A stretch of DNA of 64,000 nt, taken from the NCBI RefSeq assembly GCF_002007485.1, contig NZ_CP015820.1, positions 2,234,501-2,298,500 on the forward strand, given 5' to 3'. Under the pieces are notes generated by a model. That model saw only the letters and a program-made list of their open reading frames with translations. It had not been told where the DNA came from and did not search any database. The stretch is from Ditibartonella apihabitans. GTDB lineage: Bacteria; Pseudomonadota; Alphaproteobacteria; Rhizobiales; Rhizobiaceae. Positions 29,201 to 38,710 of the stretch are shown here, in pieces. Numbering within the stretch: position 1 is the stretch's first letter; every line of letters starts with the position of its first letter. The translations under genes and the position numbers were made by a program.

Positions 29201-29544
29201 TCTGAAAGATCCTCTTTCAAGGCCACGTTTTCACGCTTTTGCCTTTGCTCCTCTTCGAAGGCTTTCAGCTTTTCGGCAAAATCCGGATCACTTTCAACCC
29301 GTTTGCGGACGATTTCGACTTCCGGTGTGCGTGTGAAACGTACGTTCTGTCCGAGAGCGAAGGCTTTCTTCCATATGGTCGGATATTGCGTTTGTGATGA
29401 TGCGCCAGCAACCGTTTCATCTGGCTTTGCAGTTGCACCAGAAACGGGCTTGGCATCAGGATTTAAAGAGACCGGATTTGTTTTCAGATTACGCATGGCA
29501 CTCAAACTAGATTGCGGCAATTTTTCAAGATTGCCTCTTAACAA
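26248..29544 (-). CDS. ftsK: FtsK/SpoIIIE-type DNA translocase without N-terminal membrane domain
   Basis: FtsK-type motors pump DNA during chromosome segregation. The 1098-residue protein has an intact motor: Walker A GTTGSGKS (744-751), VDPKMLELS, Walker [13 protein letters not shown] (about 875-886), [13 protein letters not shown], and a C-terminal gamma winged helix (about 1036-1093) with [21 protein letters not shown] for KOPS-like site recognition. The first 600 residues are a low-complexity Pro/Thr/Ala/Val linker with no membrane helix, unlike classical FtsK. Many rhizobia carry such a soluble paralogue besides a membrane FtsK. It includes an 18-base tandem repeat. Confidence 0.9.
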   Translation of the reverse strand: MLRGNLEKLPQSSLSAMRNLKTNPVSLNPDAKPVSGATAKPDETVAGASSQTQYPTIWKKAFALGQNVRFTRTPEVEIVRKRVESDPDFAEKLKAFEEEQRQKRENVALKEDLSENKEPVILAGTTSLEQGKTQVRSLQDEVIASVKRKNIEQNYSVKSVYMRPQNSGAAQIRNETSMQEVVSEVEKQVPEINKPADLKPFYLSDSAFFECGPDILENLATLMPQNESKPQQVETPLASENTIAPETSANMTAPETDANAVAVEKKPVVTVQKMSLDGAPMSGASQLPPVASSLMADNASEEKSTAKVEEKSIADLYRVLECRFPKKATNVSEKSTEKAEDKIEQQAVTPVVTQPTSTEPAAATPVARDAAVEEPEIADTDRANTVIFDTAPQSIVNQTAVTESVSLSSVSPAITPRLTETPVLQVVTPLPDNSVVTSFNNQGQVVIENAGVEKNTGNTAGDAQTGEPVGVTLSQAAPQNPVSISPSGQQKTVNVSAGIIEDIEPVKTANLASGQSLSQAVTPQQSGEEKAPEQKEKSQAVAQNAITTKNATTAPIATTAPIATKATISAPFRTLNPAFIPSPKSQSDDSYFFPSIDLLQEPEHKDGAVISQETLERSAGLLESVLEDFGIKGEIIHVRPGPVVTMYEFEPAAGVKSSRVISLSDDIARSMSAISARVAVIPGRNVIGIELPNKVRETVYLREIIQSKTFQDSNYKLPLALGKNIGGEPVIAELAKMPHLLVAGTTGSGKSVAINAMILSLLYRLKPEQCRLIMVDPKMLELSIYDGIPHLLTPVVTDPKKAVTALKWAVREMEDRYRKMAKLGVRNIDGFNQRVSAAAEKGETITCRVQSGFDKETGEMLYHEEAMDLSRLPYIVIIVDEMADLMMVAGKEIESAIQRLAQMARAAGIHLIMATQRPSVDVITGTIKANFPTRISFQVTSKIDSRTILGEQGAETLLGQGDMLHMVGGGRIVRVHGPFVSDEEVEHVVAHLKTQGTPDYLATVTDGEDEEETIEDADSIADIVAAGSAGENMEELYLQAVKVVMRDKKCSTSYIQRRLSIGYNKAATLVERMEAEGIVGPANHVGKREILLNHGHEF
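27854..27889 (-). repeat. 18-bp tandem repeat inside ftsK linker
   Basis: Two exact copies of GTTGCAATTGGCGCAGTT lie side by side, with a partial third copy after them. On the coding strand they encode a repeated six-residue Thr/Ala/Pro/Ile unit near residues 551-563, so copy-number change would keep the frame. Confidence 0.85.
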
Positions 29545-29609
29545 AACTCATTTTTTCAACGTTAAAGTGCGAAAGTTAATAACCTTTTGCCAAATGTCGC
29601 TTTATCAAC

Positions 29610-29637
29610 AAAAAACCACCGGAAAAAATTCCGGTGG
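29610..29637 (-). terminator. Terminator of putA
   Basis: On the minus strand, CCACCGGAA and TTCCGGTGG pair around a four-T loop and are followed by TTTTTTG. It starts about 30 bases after the putA stop. Confidence 0.88.
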
Positions 29638-29668
29638 TCATGAATATAACGGCAATAATTGCCGGTCT

Positions 29669-32600
29669 TCAGCCGATTGTCATCAAGCTTGCATTGCCAC
29701 CGGCTGCGGCTGTGTTGACCGAAGTCGAGACTTCTTCGCTAAGATAACCGAGATTATAGGGGAGTTCTGCTGACGCAAGCTCCTCGCTTGTAGCCGCTTG
29801 GGTGAGAATTATAGGACCTGAAAGGGCTGCTATAATTTTCTGTTTTTCTAGAATGTTATTTTCATCGCCTTCGATGAGCGCACCCGCATAAGGACCGTCA
29901 GCATTCAAATTTTCTGACCATTCGACATTCCGGATAAGTTGTTCCGGCAAATCCGAAAGCGAATTCTGCAATTTGCAAGCTGCATCAATTACGGCAACAT
30001 TGCCGGTTGCAAATGTCGTAGCAAGCTGCCGGTAAAGCCCGCTTTTTGTTTGCGGAAACAAGAGAATTTTTCCGCGACTGTGAAGAGAATAGACATTGCT
30101 TTCCCCAACCGGCCCCGGCAAATTGACGGAGACGCCAAGCGGTGACTTGCCGTTTAACGATTTTGCAAAGGCTGCATCGGATGAGTCTCCGTTTTTTTGA
30201 AGCCAATCAACAAAACTGTCAATGAGGTCATTTTGTCTTGCCCCGACAGAAAATTGCGTGTCGGGAGCCTGTTTGACGAGGCGTCCGATATATAAGGGCC
30301 CACCGGCTTTCGGACCGGTTCCGGACAATCCCCTTCCGCCAAATGGTTGGGAGCCGACAACCGCGCCAATAATATTGCGGTTGATATAGATATTGCCTAC
30401 CCGAATATGGCTTGAAACATAATCGACAAAATCATCCAGTCTTGTATGAAGCCCGAATGTCAGACCATATCCTGTCGAATTGATTTCGTTGATAAGCTTT
30501 TTAATATCTTTGCGCTTGTAACGCACAACATGCAAAACCGGCCCGAAGACTTCACGCTTCAATTCGCCAATCGAATCGATCTCGATAAGAGTGGGGCTTA
30601 CATATGTTCCCTCTTTTGCAATATCGGGAAGGGGTACTTGGGTCACTTTATGACCCATAGCGCGCATTGTTTCGATATGCGTTTCGATATTATCCTTGGC
30701 TTCTGCGGTAATAACCGCGCCAATATCGGTACCGATAAAATCGGTGCGTCCGATACGCAATTCCTGCATTGCGCCTTTAAGCATGTCCAGAATGCGGTCG
30801 GCCACCTCTTCCTGTAAACACAAAACCCGCAAAGCCGAACAACGCTGGCCTGCACTATCAAAAGCCGAGGCAATAACATCGCCTACAACCTGTTCGGCAA
30901 GTGCTGACGAATCGACAATCATGGCATTCTGCCCGCCGGTTTCGGCAATGAACGGAATGGGTTTCTGATTTTTGCTCAAGCGGGTTGAAAGCTCTTTCTG
31001 GATGAGACGGGCAACTTCTGTCGAACCGGTAAACATAACACCTGAAGTTGCTTTCTCGCCAATGAGTGCCGCACCGATTTTTCCGTCTCCCGGACAGAAT
31101 TGTAATACGTCCTTTGGGATTCCCGCTTCATGCAATATGCGCACCCCTTCAGCAGCAATAAGCGGTGTTTCTTCGGCAGGCTTTGCCAAAACGGTATTGC
31201 CCGCCGCCAATGCAGCCGATATTTGACCGATAAAAATCGACAACGGGAAATTCCACGGGCTGATACAAACAATTGGACCCAAAGGTTCTTCATTGCCTTT
31301 AAAAGTCGTGCGCAATTGTCCGGCATAAAAGCGCAAGAAATCGATTGCCTCTCTCACTTCGGCAATAGAATTCGGAATAGATTTTCCCGCTTCTCTTGCC
31401 GCAAGTGCTAGAAGTGAAGGCATACGCGCCTGCATAAGATCAGCCGCTTTTTCAAGAATCTCCGCACGCGATTGATGGGAAGTCTTTGCCCATGATGAAA
31501 ACGCTTTTTCAGCATGAGAGACCATCTTTCTGGCTTCACTTTCATCAATCTCGATAACCTCGCCCACTTTGTCGCGATGGTCTCCGGGATTGGCGATTTT
31601 GCGGGATTGTGCACCCTTTTCTACATTTGCCGGTGCTGCTTTCCAGCTTAATGCAGAACTTTTCTCAAATTCTTTCGAGAGTTCTGCAAGTACTGTTTCG
31701 TTCGATAAATCATAACCATCGGAATTGCGACGGTCTTTCCCGAAAAGATCGTCAGGCGAAGCAATCTTGTCATGCTGGGCACCGAGAACGGGCATATTAC
31801 GCACCACATCAACCGGATCAACAACAAGTTCATCAACCGAGATAGACTTGTCGGTAATGCGATTGACGAAAGAAGAATTGGCACCATTTTCCAACAACCG
31901 CCGCACCAGATAAGCAAGCAAAGTTTCATGTGTACCAACCGGTGCATAAAGGCGCGCCGGACGCTGCATTTTATCTTTGCCTACGACCTCGTCATAAAGC
32001 GGTTCCCCCATGCCGTGGAGGCACTGGAACTCGAATTGTTCGACAGTATATTTATCAGGCCCCGCCAGATGATAGATCGTTGCCATGGTTTGCGCATTAT
32101 GCGTTGCAAATTGCGGGAAAACGGCATCGGGAGCCGAAAGAAGTTTTCGGGCATTGGCAACATAGGAAACATCTGTATAAACTTTACGCGTATAAACGGG
32201 AAAACTTTGAAGTCCGTCAACCTGCGCGCGTTTGATTTCAGCGTCCCAATAGGCACCTTTGACAAGGCGCACCATCAAACGATGGTGACTGCGGCGGGCA
32301 AGATCAATGAGATAATCAAGCACAAAGGGGCAGCGACGGCCGTAAGCTTGCACAACAAAGCCGATACCGTTCCAGCCGTCAAGATCAGGGTCAAAACAAA
32401 GACTGTCCATAATATCGAGTGAAAGTTCGAGCCGGTCGGCTTCCTCGGCATCTATATTAAGGCCAATATTGTAATTTTTGCACAGCAAAGCCAATTGTTT
32501 GACGCGCGGCATGAGTTCGCCCATAACACGGTCGGCTTGCGAGCGGAAATAACGGGGATGAAGTGCCGACAGTTTAATGGAAATACCGGGTCCCTCATAG

Positions 32601-33337
32601 ACGCCACGCCCGTTCGAGGCTTTGCCGATAGCGTGGATTGCCATCTCGTAATCACGATAATAGCGATCGGCATCGTCAGCCGTTGTAGCGGCCTCCCCCA
32701 ACATGTCATAGGAATAACGAAACCCGCGTTCTTCCAGTGGTTTCGAGCGCTCAAGCGCTTCATCAATGGTTTGGCCGCGAACAAATTGTTCGCCCATCAT
32801 GCGCATGGCCATATCCATTCCCTTGCGGATAACCGGTTCGCCACAGCGTGCGATAAGCCCTGTCAAAGAGGAAGAAAGCTCGCCTTCCCTGTAACTTGCT
32901 GATAATTTGCCGGTAACCACAAGTCCCCAAGTTGCAGCATTGACGAAAAGCGATTTTCCACCGCCCAAATGCGCTTTCCAGTCACCACCTGCTACCTTGT
33001 CGCGAATGAGGGCATCACGGGTTGCTTTGTCGGGAATGCGCAACAGTGCTTCTGCCAAACACATAAGCGCCACACCTTCCTGCGACGACAAGGAATATTC
33101 ATGAACCAGACCTTCAACACCATTGCCCTTATATTTTGCCCGCATCGTTTCGATAAGATGACGGGCTGTGGCAGCAATGTCTTTTTTGGTTTTCTCGTCA
33201 ATTGTTGCTGCATCGAGAAGCGGTTTCAGACATTCGGTTTCCGCACGGCGATAGGCTGCGGTAATTTTTTTGCGGAGTTCGCTCTGCTTGGAAATCGGAG
33301 GTGCAAATTCGGCAAAAGGCTTTGGTGTTCTGGTCAT
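29669..33337 (-). CDS. putA: Bifunctional proline dehydrogenase / glutamate-semialdehyde dehydrogenase
   Basis: PutA oxidises proline to glutamate in two steps with FAD and NAD at the inner-membrane face. The 1222-residue protein has the PRODH barrel (about 170-480; ISIKLSALHPRYFRSQ, LVKGAYWDAEIKRAQ) and the P5C dehydrogenase domain (about 590-1080) with NFPLS, catalytic Glu799 and Cys833 (SAGQRCSALR), then a C-terminal domain. The N-terminal ribbon-helix-helix repressor domain of enteric PutA is absent, matching rhizobial PutA controlled by an Lrp-type PutR, encoded divergently next door. Confidence 0.97.
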   Translation of the reverse strand: MTRTPKPFAEFAPPISKQSELRKKITAAYRRAETECLKPLLDAATIDEKTKKDIAATARHLIETMRAKYKGNGVEGLVHEYSLSSQEGVALMCLAEALLRIPDKATRDALIRDKVAGGDWKAHLGGGKSLFVNAATWGLVVTGKLSASYREGELSSSLTGLIARCGEPVIRKGMDMAMRMMGEQFVRGQTIDEALERSKPLEERGFRYSYDMLGEAATTADDADRYYRDYEMAIHAIGKASNGRGVYEGPGISIKLSALHPRYFRSQADRVMGELMPRVKQLALLCKNYNIGLNIDAEEADRLELSLDIMDSLCFDPDLDGWNGIGFVVQAYGRRCPFVLDYLIDLARRSHHRLMVRLVKGAYWDAEIKRAQVDGLQSFPVYTRKVYTDVSYVANARKLLSAPDAVFPQFATHNAQTMATIYHLAGPDKYTVEQFEFQCLHGMGEPLYDEVVGKDKMQRPARLYAPVGTHETLLAYLVRRLLENGANSSFVNRITDKSISVDELVVDPVDVVRNMPVLGAQHDKIASPDDLFGKDRRNSDGYDLSNETVLAELSKEFEKSSALSWKAAPANVEKGAQSRKIANPGDHRDKVGEVIEIDESEARKMVSHAEKAFSSWAKTSHQSRAEILEKAADLMQARMPSLLALAAREAGKSIPNSIAEVREAIDFLRFYAGQLRTTFKGNEEPLGPIVCISPWNFPLSIFIGQISAALAAGNTVLAKPAEETPLIAAEGVRILHEAGIPKDVLQFCPGDGKIGAALIGEKATSGVMFTGSTEVARLIQKELSTRLSKNQKPIPFIAETGGQNAMIVDSSALAEQVVGDVIASAFDSAGQRCSALRVLCLQEEVADRILDMLKGAMQELRIGRTDFIGTDIGAVITAEAKDNIETHIETMRAMGHKVTQVPLPDIAKEGTYVSPTLIEIDSIGELKREVFGPVLHVVRYKRKDIKKLINEINSTGYGLTFGLHTRLDDFVDYVSSHIRVGNIYINRNIIGAVVGSQPFGGRGLSGTGPKAGGPLYIGRLVKQAPDTQFSVGARQNDLIDSFVDWLQKNGDSSDAAFAKSLNGKSPLGVSVNLPGPVGESNVYSLHSRGKILLFPQTKSGLYRQLATTFATGNVAVIDAACKLQNSLSDLPEQLIRNVEWSENLNADGPYAGALIEGDENNILEKQKIIAALSGPIILTQAATSEELASAELPYNLGYLSEEVSTSVNTAAAGGNASLMTIG

Positions 33338-33396
33338 GATTTCATTCCACTCTGGATAAAATTTCTTGAATTCGATAAAAATTGGAAAAGATGCGT

Positions 33397-33435
33397 CTAT
33401 AGCTTATTATCGGGTGATAATATCACCGGCTATAG
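33397..33435. promoter_or_regulatory. Putative PutR operator between putA and putR
   Basis: GGTGATA-A-TATCACC (33413-33427) is a palindrome with seven-base arms. It lies between the inverted copies CTATAGC (33397-33403) and GCTATAG (33429-33435). The AT-rich dyad in the divergent putA/putR spacer fits an Lrp-type operator. The assignment is by position and symmetry only. Confidence 0.5.
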
Positions 33436-33513
33436 TTTACTTCTCGCAAAAAAAACGGTATTTTTTAGCGATTTTTCTTGTTTTCTACCTTAAAATTAGG
33501 TCTTTTTACATTA

Positions 33514-33984
33514 ATGGAAGAAAAAAATAGTGAAATTGACCGCATCGATAATCGTATTATTGATGCGCTTGTTGAAAATGGCCGTATTTCTATTACCGAA
33601 CTTTCCGAGAAAGTCGGCCTTTCCAAAACGCCATGCCAATTGCGTTTGAAAAGGCTCATGAATGAAGGCTATATTACCGGCTTTCGCGCGGTGCTCAATC
33701 CTGCAAAAATGGGACTTGAACACATCGCTTTTGCAGAAGTGAAACTTTCCGACACAAGAGAAGAAGCTTTGCGGGCTTTCAATGCTGCCGTTAAAAAAAT
33801 ACGGGAAGTGGAAGAATGTCACATGATCGCAAGCTCCTTCGACTATTTGTTGAAAGTGCGAACCAGTGACATCAAGCGCTACCGCATTGTTCTTGGCGAA
33901 AAAATCTCCGCCTTGCCCTATGTTGAAAGTACATCGACCTTTGTGGTTATGCAAAATGTTGTCGATTCCGGTTTCAGACGCTAA
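33514..33984 (+). CDS. putR: Lrp/AsnC family regulator of proline utilisation
   Basis: The 156-residue regulator has an N-terminal helix-turn-helix (IDNRIIDALVENGRISITELSEKVGLSKTPCQLRLKRLMNEGYITGF) and a C-terminal RAM ligand domain ending VESTSTFVVMQNVVDSG. The sequence and its divergent position next to putA match the PutR activator of rhizobia and Agrobacterium, which responds to proline. ATG 33514 is preferred on family length over a TTG at 33478, although its ribosome-binding site is weak. A small hairpin follows its stop. Confidence 0.9.
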   Translation: MEEKNSEIDRIDNRIIDALVENGRISITELSEKVGLSKTPCQLRLKRLMNEGYITGFRAVLNPAKMGLEHIAFAEVKLSDTREEALRAFNAAVKKIREVEECHMIASSFDYLLKVRTSDIKRYRIVLGEKISALPYVESTSTFVVMQNVVDSGFRR

Positions 33985-33990
33985 CCGATA

Positions 33991-34012
33991 TGCCGGAAAC
34001 CTCCGGCACCTG
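33991..34012 (+). terminator. Weak terminator after putR
   Basis: TGCCGGA and TCCGGCA pair around AACC and are followed by CCTGCCCTTTATT. The T-tract is poor, so activity is uncertain. Confidence 0.4.
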
Positions 34013-34097
34013 CCCTTTATTCGTCAGGCCCATGCATAGACTTTAAAGGCAAGAAGCCGCCCACTCGTCAACAAAGCGCAACAGCCATATTTCTCAA

Positions 34098-35588
34098 TCA
34101 ATTGAGTTTTGGATGCTGGTCGACGAGATTTTGTCTCTGTTCCTCAAGGTCGGAAATTTTGTTTTCAATCTCGTTGACCTGATCTTCGATATAATCGAAA
34201 TGTTCCTGCAAGACTTCTTTTGCCTCGGTTTTCGAAGAGGCGACAGGTGTAGCGTCCTTGAGCGGCCGATTGGCTGTTTCAGGCATTTTGACTGCTGCAA
34301 TAAATCCGAACACTGCAACCACCATAAGATAATAAGCCGGCATATAAAGCGATTGTAAAGTTTCAACAAGCCAGGCTGCGATAGGTGGCGTAAGACCGGC
34401 AATCAGCACCGCAATATTAAAACAGATCGCAAGCGTTCTGAAGCGTACATCGGTCGGGAAAAGTGCAGGAAGGATAGAGGCCATAACGCCGATGAAACAG
34501 CAAAGAAGAACGGCAAGAATGGCAATTCCCCCCGCGATCATAAAGACATTGTGATGCATAACCATATAAAAAGCAGGAATTGCCAGAAATAACTGTCCGA
34601 CAGAGCCAAGAAACAGAAACGGTTTGCGACCAATTTTATCGCTTAAAAAACCGACAAGCGGTTGCACCAGAAGCATAAAAGCCATGACAACAATGATAAT
34701 GAGAACGCCATGGTCATAGCTGTAGCCGAGATTGACGGATAAAAAGTTCGGCATATAGGTGAGCAACATATAATAGGTCGAATTCACCGCAACCACCAGC
34801 AGACAACTGATTACAATGCCGTTGAGGTTTTCCTTGATGACGGTACCGACAGATGTCGTCTCGACCTTTTCTTGTTCCTCAGCCTCGGCCGAATTGTTGT
34901 TTTGGGCTTCGTAAGTGGGCGATTCATCCAGCGATTTTCTTAAATAAAGGCCGATCAATCCCAGTGGCAATGAAATAAAGAATGGAATACGCCAGCCCCA
35001 ATCCCCCATTGCATCCTGCCCGATCGCAAGAGAAATTGTCGACACCACCAGGGCACCCACAAGAAAACCGGCAATGGAGCCGAAATCGAGCCAACTTGCC
35101 ATAAAGCCGCGTTTTCTGTCCGGTGAATATTCACTCACGAAAACCACCGCACCGGCATATTCGCCACCAACGGAAAGCCCCTGTATGATTTTAGCAAGGA
35201 GCAGCAAAAGCGGCGCAAATACCCCGATTGTCGCGTAAGAGGGAATGAGGCCGATGGCAAATGTACTTGCCGACATCAAAATAATCGTAAAGGATAGAAT
35301 GTTTTTACGACCATATTTGTCGCCCAGATAACCGAAAATGGCGCCGCCCATCGGCCTGAACAGAAACGGAATGGAAAAAGTGGCAAGAGAAGCGATCAAC
35401 TGCACCGATTGGGGAGCGGAAGCAAAGAACGTGTGTCCGATAATGACTGCCAGAAAACCGTAGACACTGAAATCGAACCACTCGATGGCATTTCCAAGAC
35501 CGGCGGCGCATATAACTTTTCGTAGCTCTTTATTTCCGACAATTGGAATATCTTTGACAGTAAGTGGTTGCGGTGTCGTTTCTGACAT
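34098..35588 (-). CDS. MFS metabolite:proton symporter, ProP-like, with C-terminal coiled coil
   Basis: The 496-residue transporter belongs to the metabolite:H+ symporter branch of the MFS. It has 12 membrane spans, the GNAIEWFDFSVYGFLA start, RPMGGAIFGYLGDKYGRK, GLSVGGEYAGAVVFVSEYSPDRKRGF and GWRIPFFISLPLGLIGLYLRKSLDESP. The last 40 residues (EHFDYIEDQVNEIENKISDL and following) form a heptad coiled coil like the osmosensory tail of E. coli ProP. ATG 35588 with AAGGAAG upstream is preferred over a start at 35645. Next to putR/putA it may import proline or betaine, but substrate is inferred. Confidence 0.82.
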   Translation of the reverse strand: MSETTPQPLTVKDIPIVGNKELRKVICAAGLGNAIEWFDFSVYGFLAVIIGHTFFASAPQSVQLIASLATFSIPFLFRPMGGAIFGYLGDKYGRKNILSFTIILMSASTFAIGLIPSYATIGVFAPLLLLLAKIIQGLSVGGEYAGAVVFVSEYSPDRKRGFMASWLDFGSIAGFLVGALVVSTISLAIGQDAMGDWGWRIPFFISLPLGLIGLYLRKSLDESPTYEAQNNNSAEAEEQEKVETTSVGTVIKENLNGIVISCLLVVAVNSTYYMLLTYMPNFLSVNLGYSYDHGVLIIIVVMAFMLLVQPLVGFLSDKIGRKPFLFLGSVGQLFLAIPAFYMVMHHNVFMIAGGIAILAVLLCCFIGVMASILPALFPTDVRFRTLAICFNIAVLIAGLTPPIAAWLVETLQSLYMPAYYLMVVAVFGFIAAVKMPETANRPLKDATPVASSKTEAKEVLQEHFDYIEDQVNEIENKISDLEEQRQNLVDQHPKLN

Positions 35589-36082
35589 ATGTTCTTCCTT
35601 ATTCCTGATACGTCTTTGCCAAAAGCCTCCGCCTCTTTTAGACAAAAGACATATCTCTTCGATAAGCGCAAAATACTACGCAAATGAAGACTGTTTCATT
35701 ACCAAATCTCACGATGTCGCGGTTTGCCCTTCCCCCCGTTTAAAAAAAGTCAATTAACGACTTGCTTCCATCAGTTCTGCCGTTAAAAATAAACGGGAAA
35801 CTGATAAAGGGCTAAAGACGGTTGAACATTTGCCCACAACAACGAATAATGACCATTTTGAAATTAGGGCCAGATCAATAACCGTCAACCAAAATCACAT
35901 ATGAGAGGTACAGTATAGTGAGAAAAATAAAAAATAACAACCCGAATTGCGCTGTGGAACTTTTAATGTGGATATAACTTTTGAGTTCAACAGATGAAAG
36001 TGGATGCCGTTTTAAGCGTCATCTTTTGATTAACACATATGTTTTTTAATTAAGTCCGATTGACTGTTACACTGATTGAGCC
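35589..36082. other. Spacer, no gene seen
   Basis: This AT-rich stretch should contain the promoter of the ProP-like gene at its left and of the membrane protein at its right. No RNA gene, repeat or terminator is recognised. Confidence 0.5.
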
Positions 36083-36727
36083 ATGGAAGAACTGATCTAC
36101 ATATTACCATTTGATCTGCACGGTATCGAGATTGTCGTTACAATTCTTATAGTAGCACTGGTCTTGTTCTCTATTGTCATGCGCATTTTGAAAGTTCCCC
36201 AGAAACTTATGGTCATTGCGACCGGCGCTCTTGCTATGAGTATCTATATGACTTTCCAGACTGATGGTCCGGGGCCTATACAACCTCTGATAAACCTCGC
36301 CCAAAGGCAAAAGCAGCTCGATCAACAATTCGAAAACAAACCATTGAAATTCGAAAATGTGACATTCACCGATGTCAAAGTGCGCGCCCATTCGCTTACA
36401 CTTACTTTAAAAAACAATAACCCGTTGCCCGAAGGATCCACGAAAGACGACCTCGAGGCCTATGCCAATTCTTATCTGAATAAAAAGCTCGTCGATTATT
36501 GTGAAATACTCAACGCCGAACAAGCGCTACCCTATCGGAAGACCAACCAGCGATATTTTGATTTGACGATCAAATCCTATTACGTCAAGTTTATTGATGG
36601 GGATAAAAGCGCCAAGATGGAAATTCCGGTGTCAAGCTGCACGGATAAAGCGGCTACAAGCTCAAAACCGGATAAAGCTGAAAATTCCGAAACCGATAAA
36701 TCCGAAAATTCCGAACAGGATAAATAA
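36083..36727 (+). CDS. Membrane protein of unknown function
   Basis: The 214-residue protein has two hydrophobic helices at the N-terminus (about residues 14-36 and 42-58), a Gln-rich stretch (LAQRQKQLDQQFENKP), then a soluble domain with two Cys (about 140 and 185) and a hydrophilic tail of near-repeats built from DK-x-ENSE units. The soluble part is predicted to lie outside the membrane. No clear ribosome-binding site precedes the ATG. I do not recognise a family. Confidence 0.7.
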   Translation: MEELIYILPFDLHGIEIVVTILIVALVLFSIVMRILKVPQKLMVIATGALAMSIYMTFQTDGPGPIQPLINLAQRQKQLDQQFENKPLKFENVTFTDVKVRAHSLTLTLKNNNPLPEGSTKDDLEAYANSYLNKKLVDYCEILNAEQALPYRKTNQRYFDLTIKSYYVKFIDGDKSAKMEIPVSSCTDKAATSSKPDKAENSETDKSENSEQDK

Positions 36728-37193
36728 AGAGCTTTTGGAAAACTCTCACCGGAAAAGCTCGAAAAACGAGCTTTTCAAAATGCGCCTCTTTAAACGCGTC
36801 TCTTTATGAGACCGTTTGGCTTATAAAACTGTTCGGGTAAGGCTGTTTAAAGCTTATCGGATTTTTATTGCGGCAACATTGCTTTCATTGGGCTTGTCTT
36901 CTGCCAGTTACAGGAAACCGAACAATAATGGTTTTAACGCGTGTGATCGCATTTTAAACAACCAGCGCAATTGTGTTTTTAAAAACCTGGTGCATTCACT
37001 TTTTCCTTGGTCATTGTCCCTCGTCTATTCGCACCCGTCTATTTTCCTGTCAGTTTTTCCCATCGGTTTTCCCCATAGGTTTTCCCCATTGTTTTTCCAA
37101 TGACAAAAAGTTTTGGCAATCCGAACGTCTTATTGCTTTGGATAGAATGAAAAGAGGTATAAAATCACATAACGAGGACTTAAAGGGATAAAT
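36728..37193. other. Upstream region of aldehyde dehydrogenase copy 1
   Basis: No gene is seen. From about 36786 the sequence is recognisably related to 39125-39429, upstream of the second copy (shared blocks include CTCTTTAAA, GGCTTATAA and TTTAAAGCTT, then CGGATTTTTATTG and GATCGCATTTTAAA). Near 37060-37090 the element GGTTTTCCCCAT occurs twice in a row. The ribosome-binding AAAGGGATAAAT is at the end. Confidence 0.6.
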
Positions 37194-38624
37194 ATGTTAG
37201 AAAAACGCAAATTTTATATAAATGGCGCCTGGGTCGAACCTGTCGAAGCGCACGACCTCGAGGTGATTGATCCTTCAACTGAAGAAGTCTGTGCTGTCAT
37301 CAGCAATGGCACGTCAAAAGATGTCGATCGTGCAGTTGCAGCGGCAAAAGCAGCCTTTGAGGGATGGAAGCACACCGACCCGCAAAAACGTTTAACCTTT
37401 GTTGAAAAAATATTGGCTATCTATAACCAGCGCCAAGGCGAAATGGCGAAAGCCATTTCAACCGAAATGGGTGCGCCTATTGATATGGCTATTGAACAAC
37501 AGGTCGGAGCCGGTGCTCGCCATATCGAAACATTTATTGACAGTTTTTTGCATTTTTCTTTCCAGACCGATCTTGTCAAAGGTCATAAGGATAGTGCGCT
37601 ACAATATGAACCGGTCGGGGTCGTCGGTCTTATTACACCATGGAACTGGCCAATGAACCAGATTACCTTGAAGGTTATTCCGGCAATGCTTGCCGGTTGT
37701 ACCATGGTTTTGAAGCCATCGGAAATTGCCCCGCTTTCCGCTTTATTATTTGCCGATATTATCGATCAGGCAGGGGTTCCGAAAGGTGTGTTCAATCTTG
37801 TCAATGGAGATGGCGCCGGTGTTGGAACATGTCTTTCCGGCCATCGGGACATTGCCATGATAAGCTTTACCGGTTCCACTCGTGCAGGTAAGGCAATTTC
37901 CAAAAATGCAGCCGAAACACTGAAACGTGTGGGGCTTGAGCTTGGTGGCAAGGGAGCCAATTTGGTTTTTGCCGATGCCCGTGAAGATGCTGTCAAATGG
38001 AGCGTTTTAAGGTGTTTCAATAATAGCGGCCAGAGCTGTAATGCACCGACACGTATGTTTGTCGAGCGTTCCATTTATGAAAAAGCCAAAAAAACAGCAA
38101 AAGAAGTAGCAAATAATGTCAAACTTGCTGTGGCGAGCCAACACGGCAACCATCTCGGACCTGTCGTATCCAAAGCCCAGTTTGACAAGATTGAAGGCCT
38201 TATCCAATCGGGTATCGACGAAGGTGCAACGCTTATTGCCGGTGGAACGGGCCTGCCCGAAGGTATCAATCATGGCTATTTTGTCCGCCCGACTGTTTTT
38301 GCCGATGTCAAACCGAATATGAGAATTTTCCGTGAAGAAATTTTCGGGCCGGTTCTGTCAATGATACCTTTCGATACAGAAGAAGAAGCCTTGGCTATGG
38401 CGAGTGATACAGATTATGGCTTAACGAACTATGTCCAATCCGAGGACAAGGAAAAATGCCACCGTATTGCAACGGCATTGCGGTCCGGCATGGTTGAAGT
38501 TAATGGTTTGAGCTTGCCGAAGGGAAGCTATTTCGGCGGCGTCAAATATTCCGGCCATGCCCGTGAAGGTGGCATCTGGGGAATCAAGGAATTTCTTGAC
38601 ACCAAAGCCATTTCCGAGTGGTAA
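37194..38624 (+). CDS. NAD-dependent aldehyde dehydrogenase, copy 1
   Basis: The 476-residue enzyme should oxidise an aldehyde to its acid. ALDH hallmarks are present: TPWNWPMN (Asn151), FTGSTRAGKAI, catalytic Glu249 in LELGGKGAN and catalytic Cys282 in NNSGQSCNAPTRM, then EEIFGPVLSMIPF. It is the first of two tandem copies; a hand count finds about 50 differences between them, clustered around 105-125 and 370-380. The shared ribosome-binding site is AGGGATAA. Substrate is not evident; amino-aldehydes from polyamine breakdown are one possibility (inference). Confidence 0.9.
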   Translation: MLEKRKFYINGAWVEPVEAHDLEVIDPSTEEVCAVISNGTSKDVDRAVAAAKAAFEGWKHTDPQKRLTFVEKILAIYNQRQGEMAKAISTEMGAPIDMAIEQQVGAGARHIETFIDSFLHFSFQTDLVKGHKDSALQYEPVGVVGLITPWNWPMNQITLKVIPAMLAGCTMVLKPSEIAPLSALLFADIIDQAGVPKGVFNLVNGDGAGVGTCLSGHRDIAMISFTGSTRAGKAISKNAAETLKRVGLELGGKGANLVFADAREDAVKWSVLRCFNNSGQSCNAPTRMFVERSIYEKAKKTAKEVANNVKLAVASQHGNHLGPVVSKAQFDKIEGLIQSGIDEGATLIAGGTGLPEGINHGYFVRPTVFADVKPNMRIFREEIFGPVLSMIPFDTEEEALAMASDTDYGLTNYVQSEDKEKCHRIATALRSGMVEVNGLSLPKGSYFGGVKYSGHAREGGIWGIKEFLDTKAISEW

Positions 38625-38637
38625 AACAAGATTACTC

Positions 38638-38672
38638 TTTCCGGCAAAAAGCCGTTTCCTTTTTGCCGGAAA
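38638..38672. terminator. Long hairpin after aldehyde dehydrogenase copy 1
   Basis: TTTCCGGCAAAAAG and CTTTTTGCCGGAAA form a 14-pair perfect stem around a seven-base loop just after the stop. No T-tract follows it, so it may end or protect the transcript. The second gene copy lacks it. Confidence 0.6.
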
Positions 38673-38710
38673 TGCAAATTTATGACTTTTGCATGTGAGC
38701 AGAATAAAAT

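Noticed and set aside
28366-29205. Long open frame on the plus strand inside ftsK (279 codons)
   Set aside because: It lies opposite the low-complexity linker of ftsK; its Cys/Arg/Phe-rich composition is an antisense artefact.
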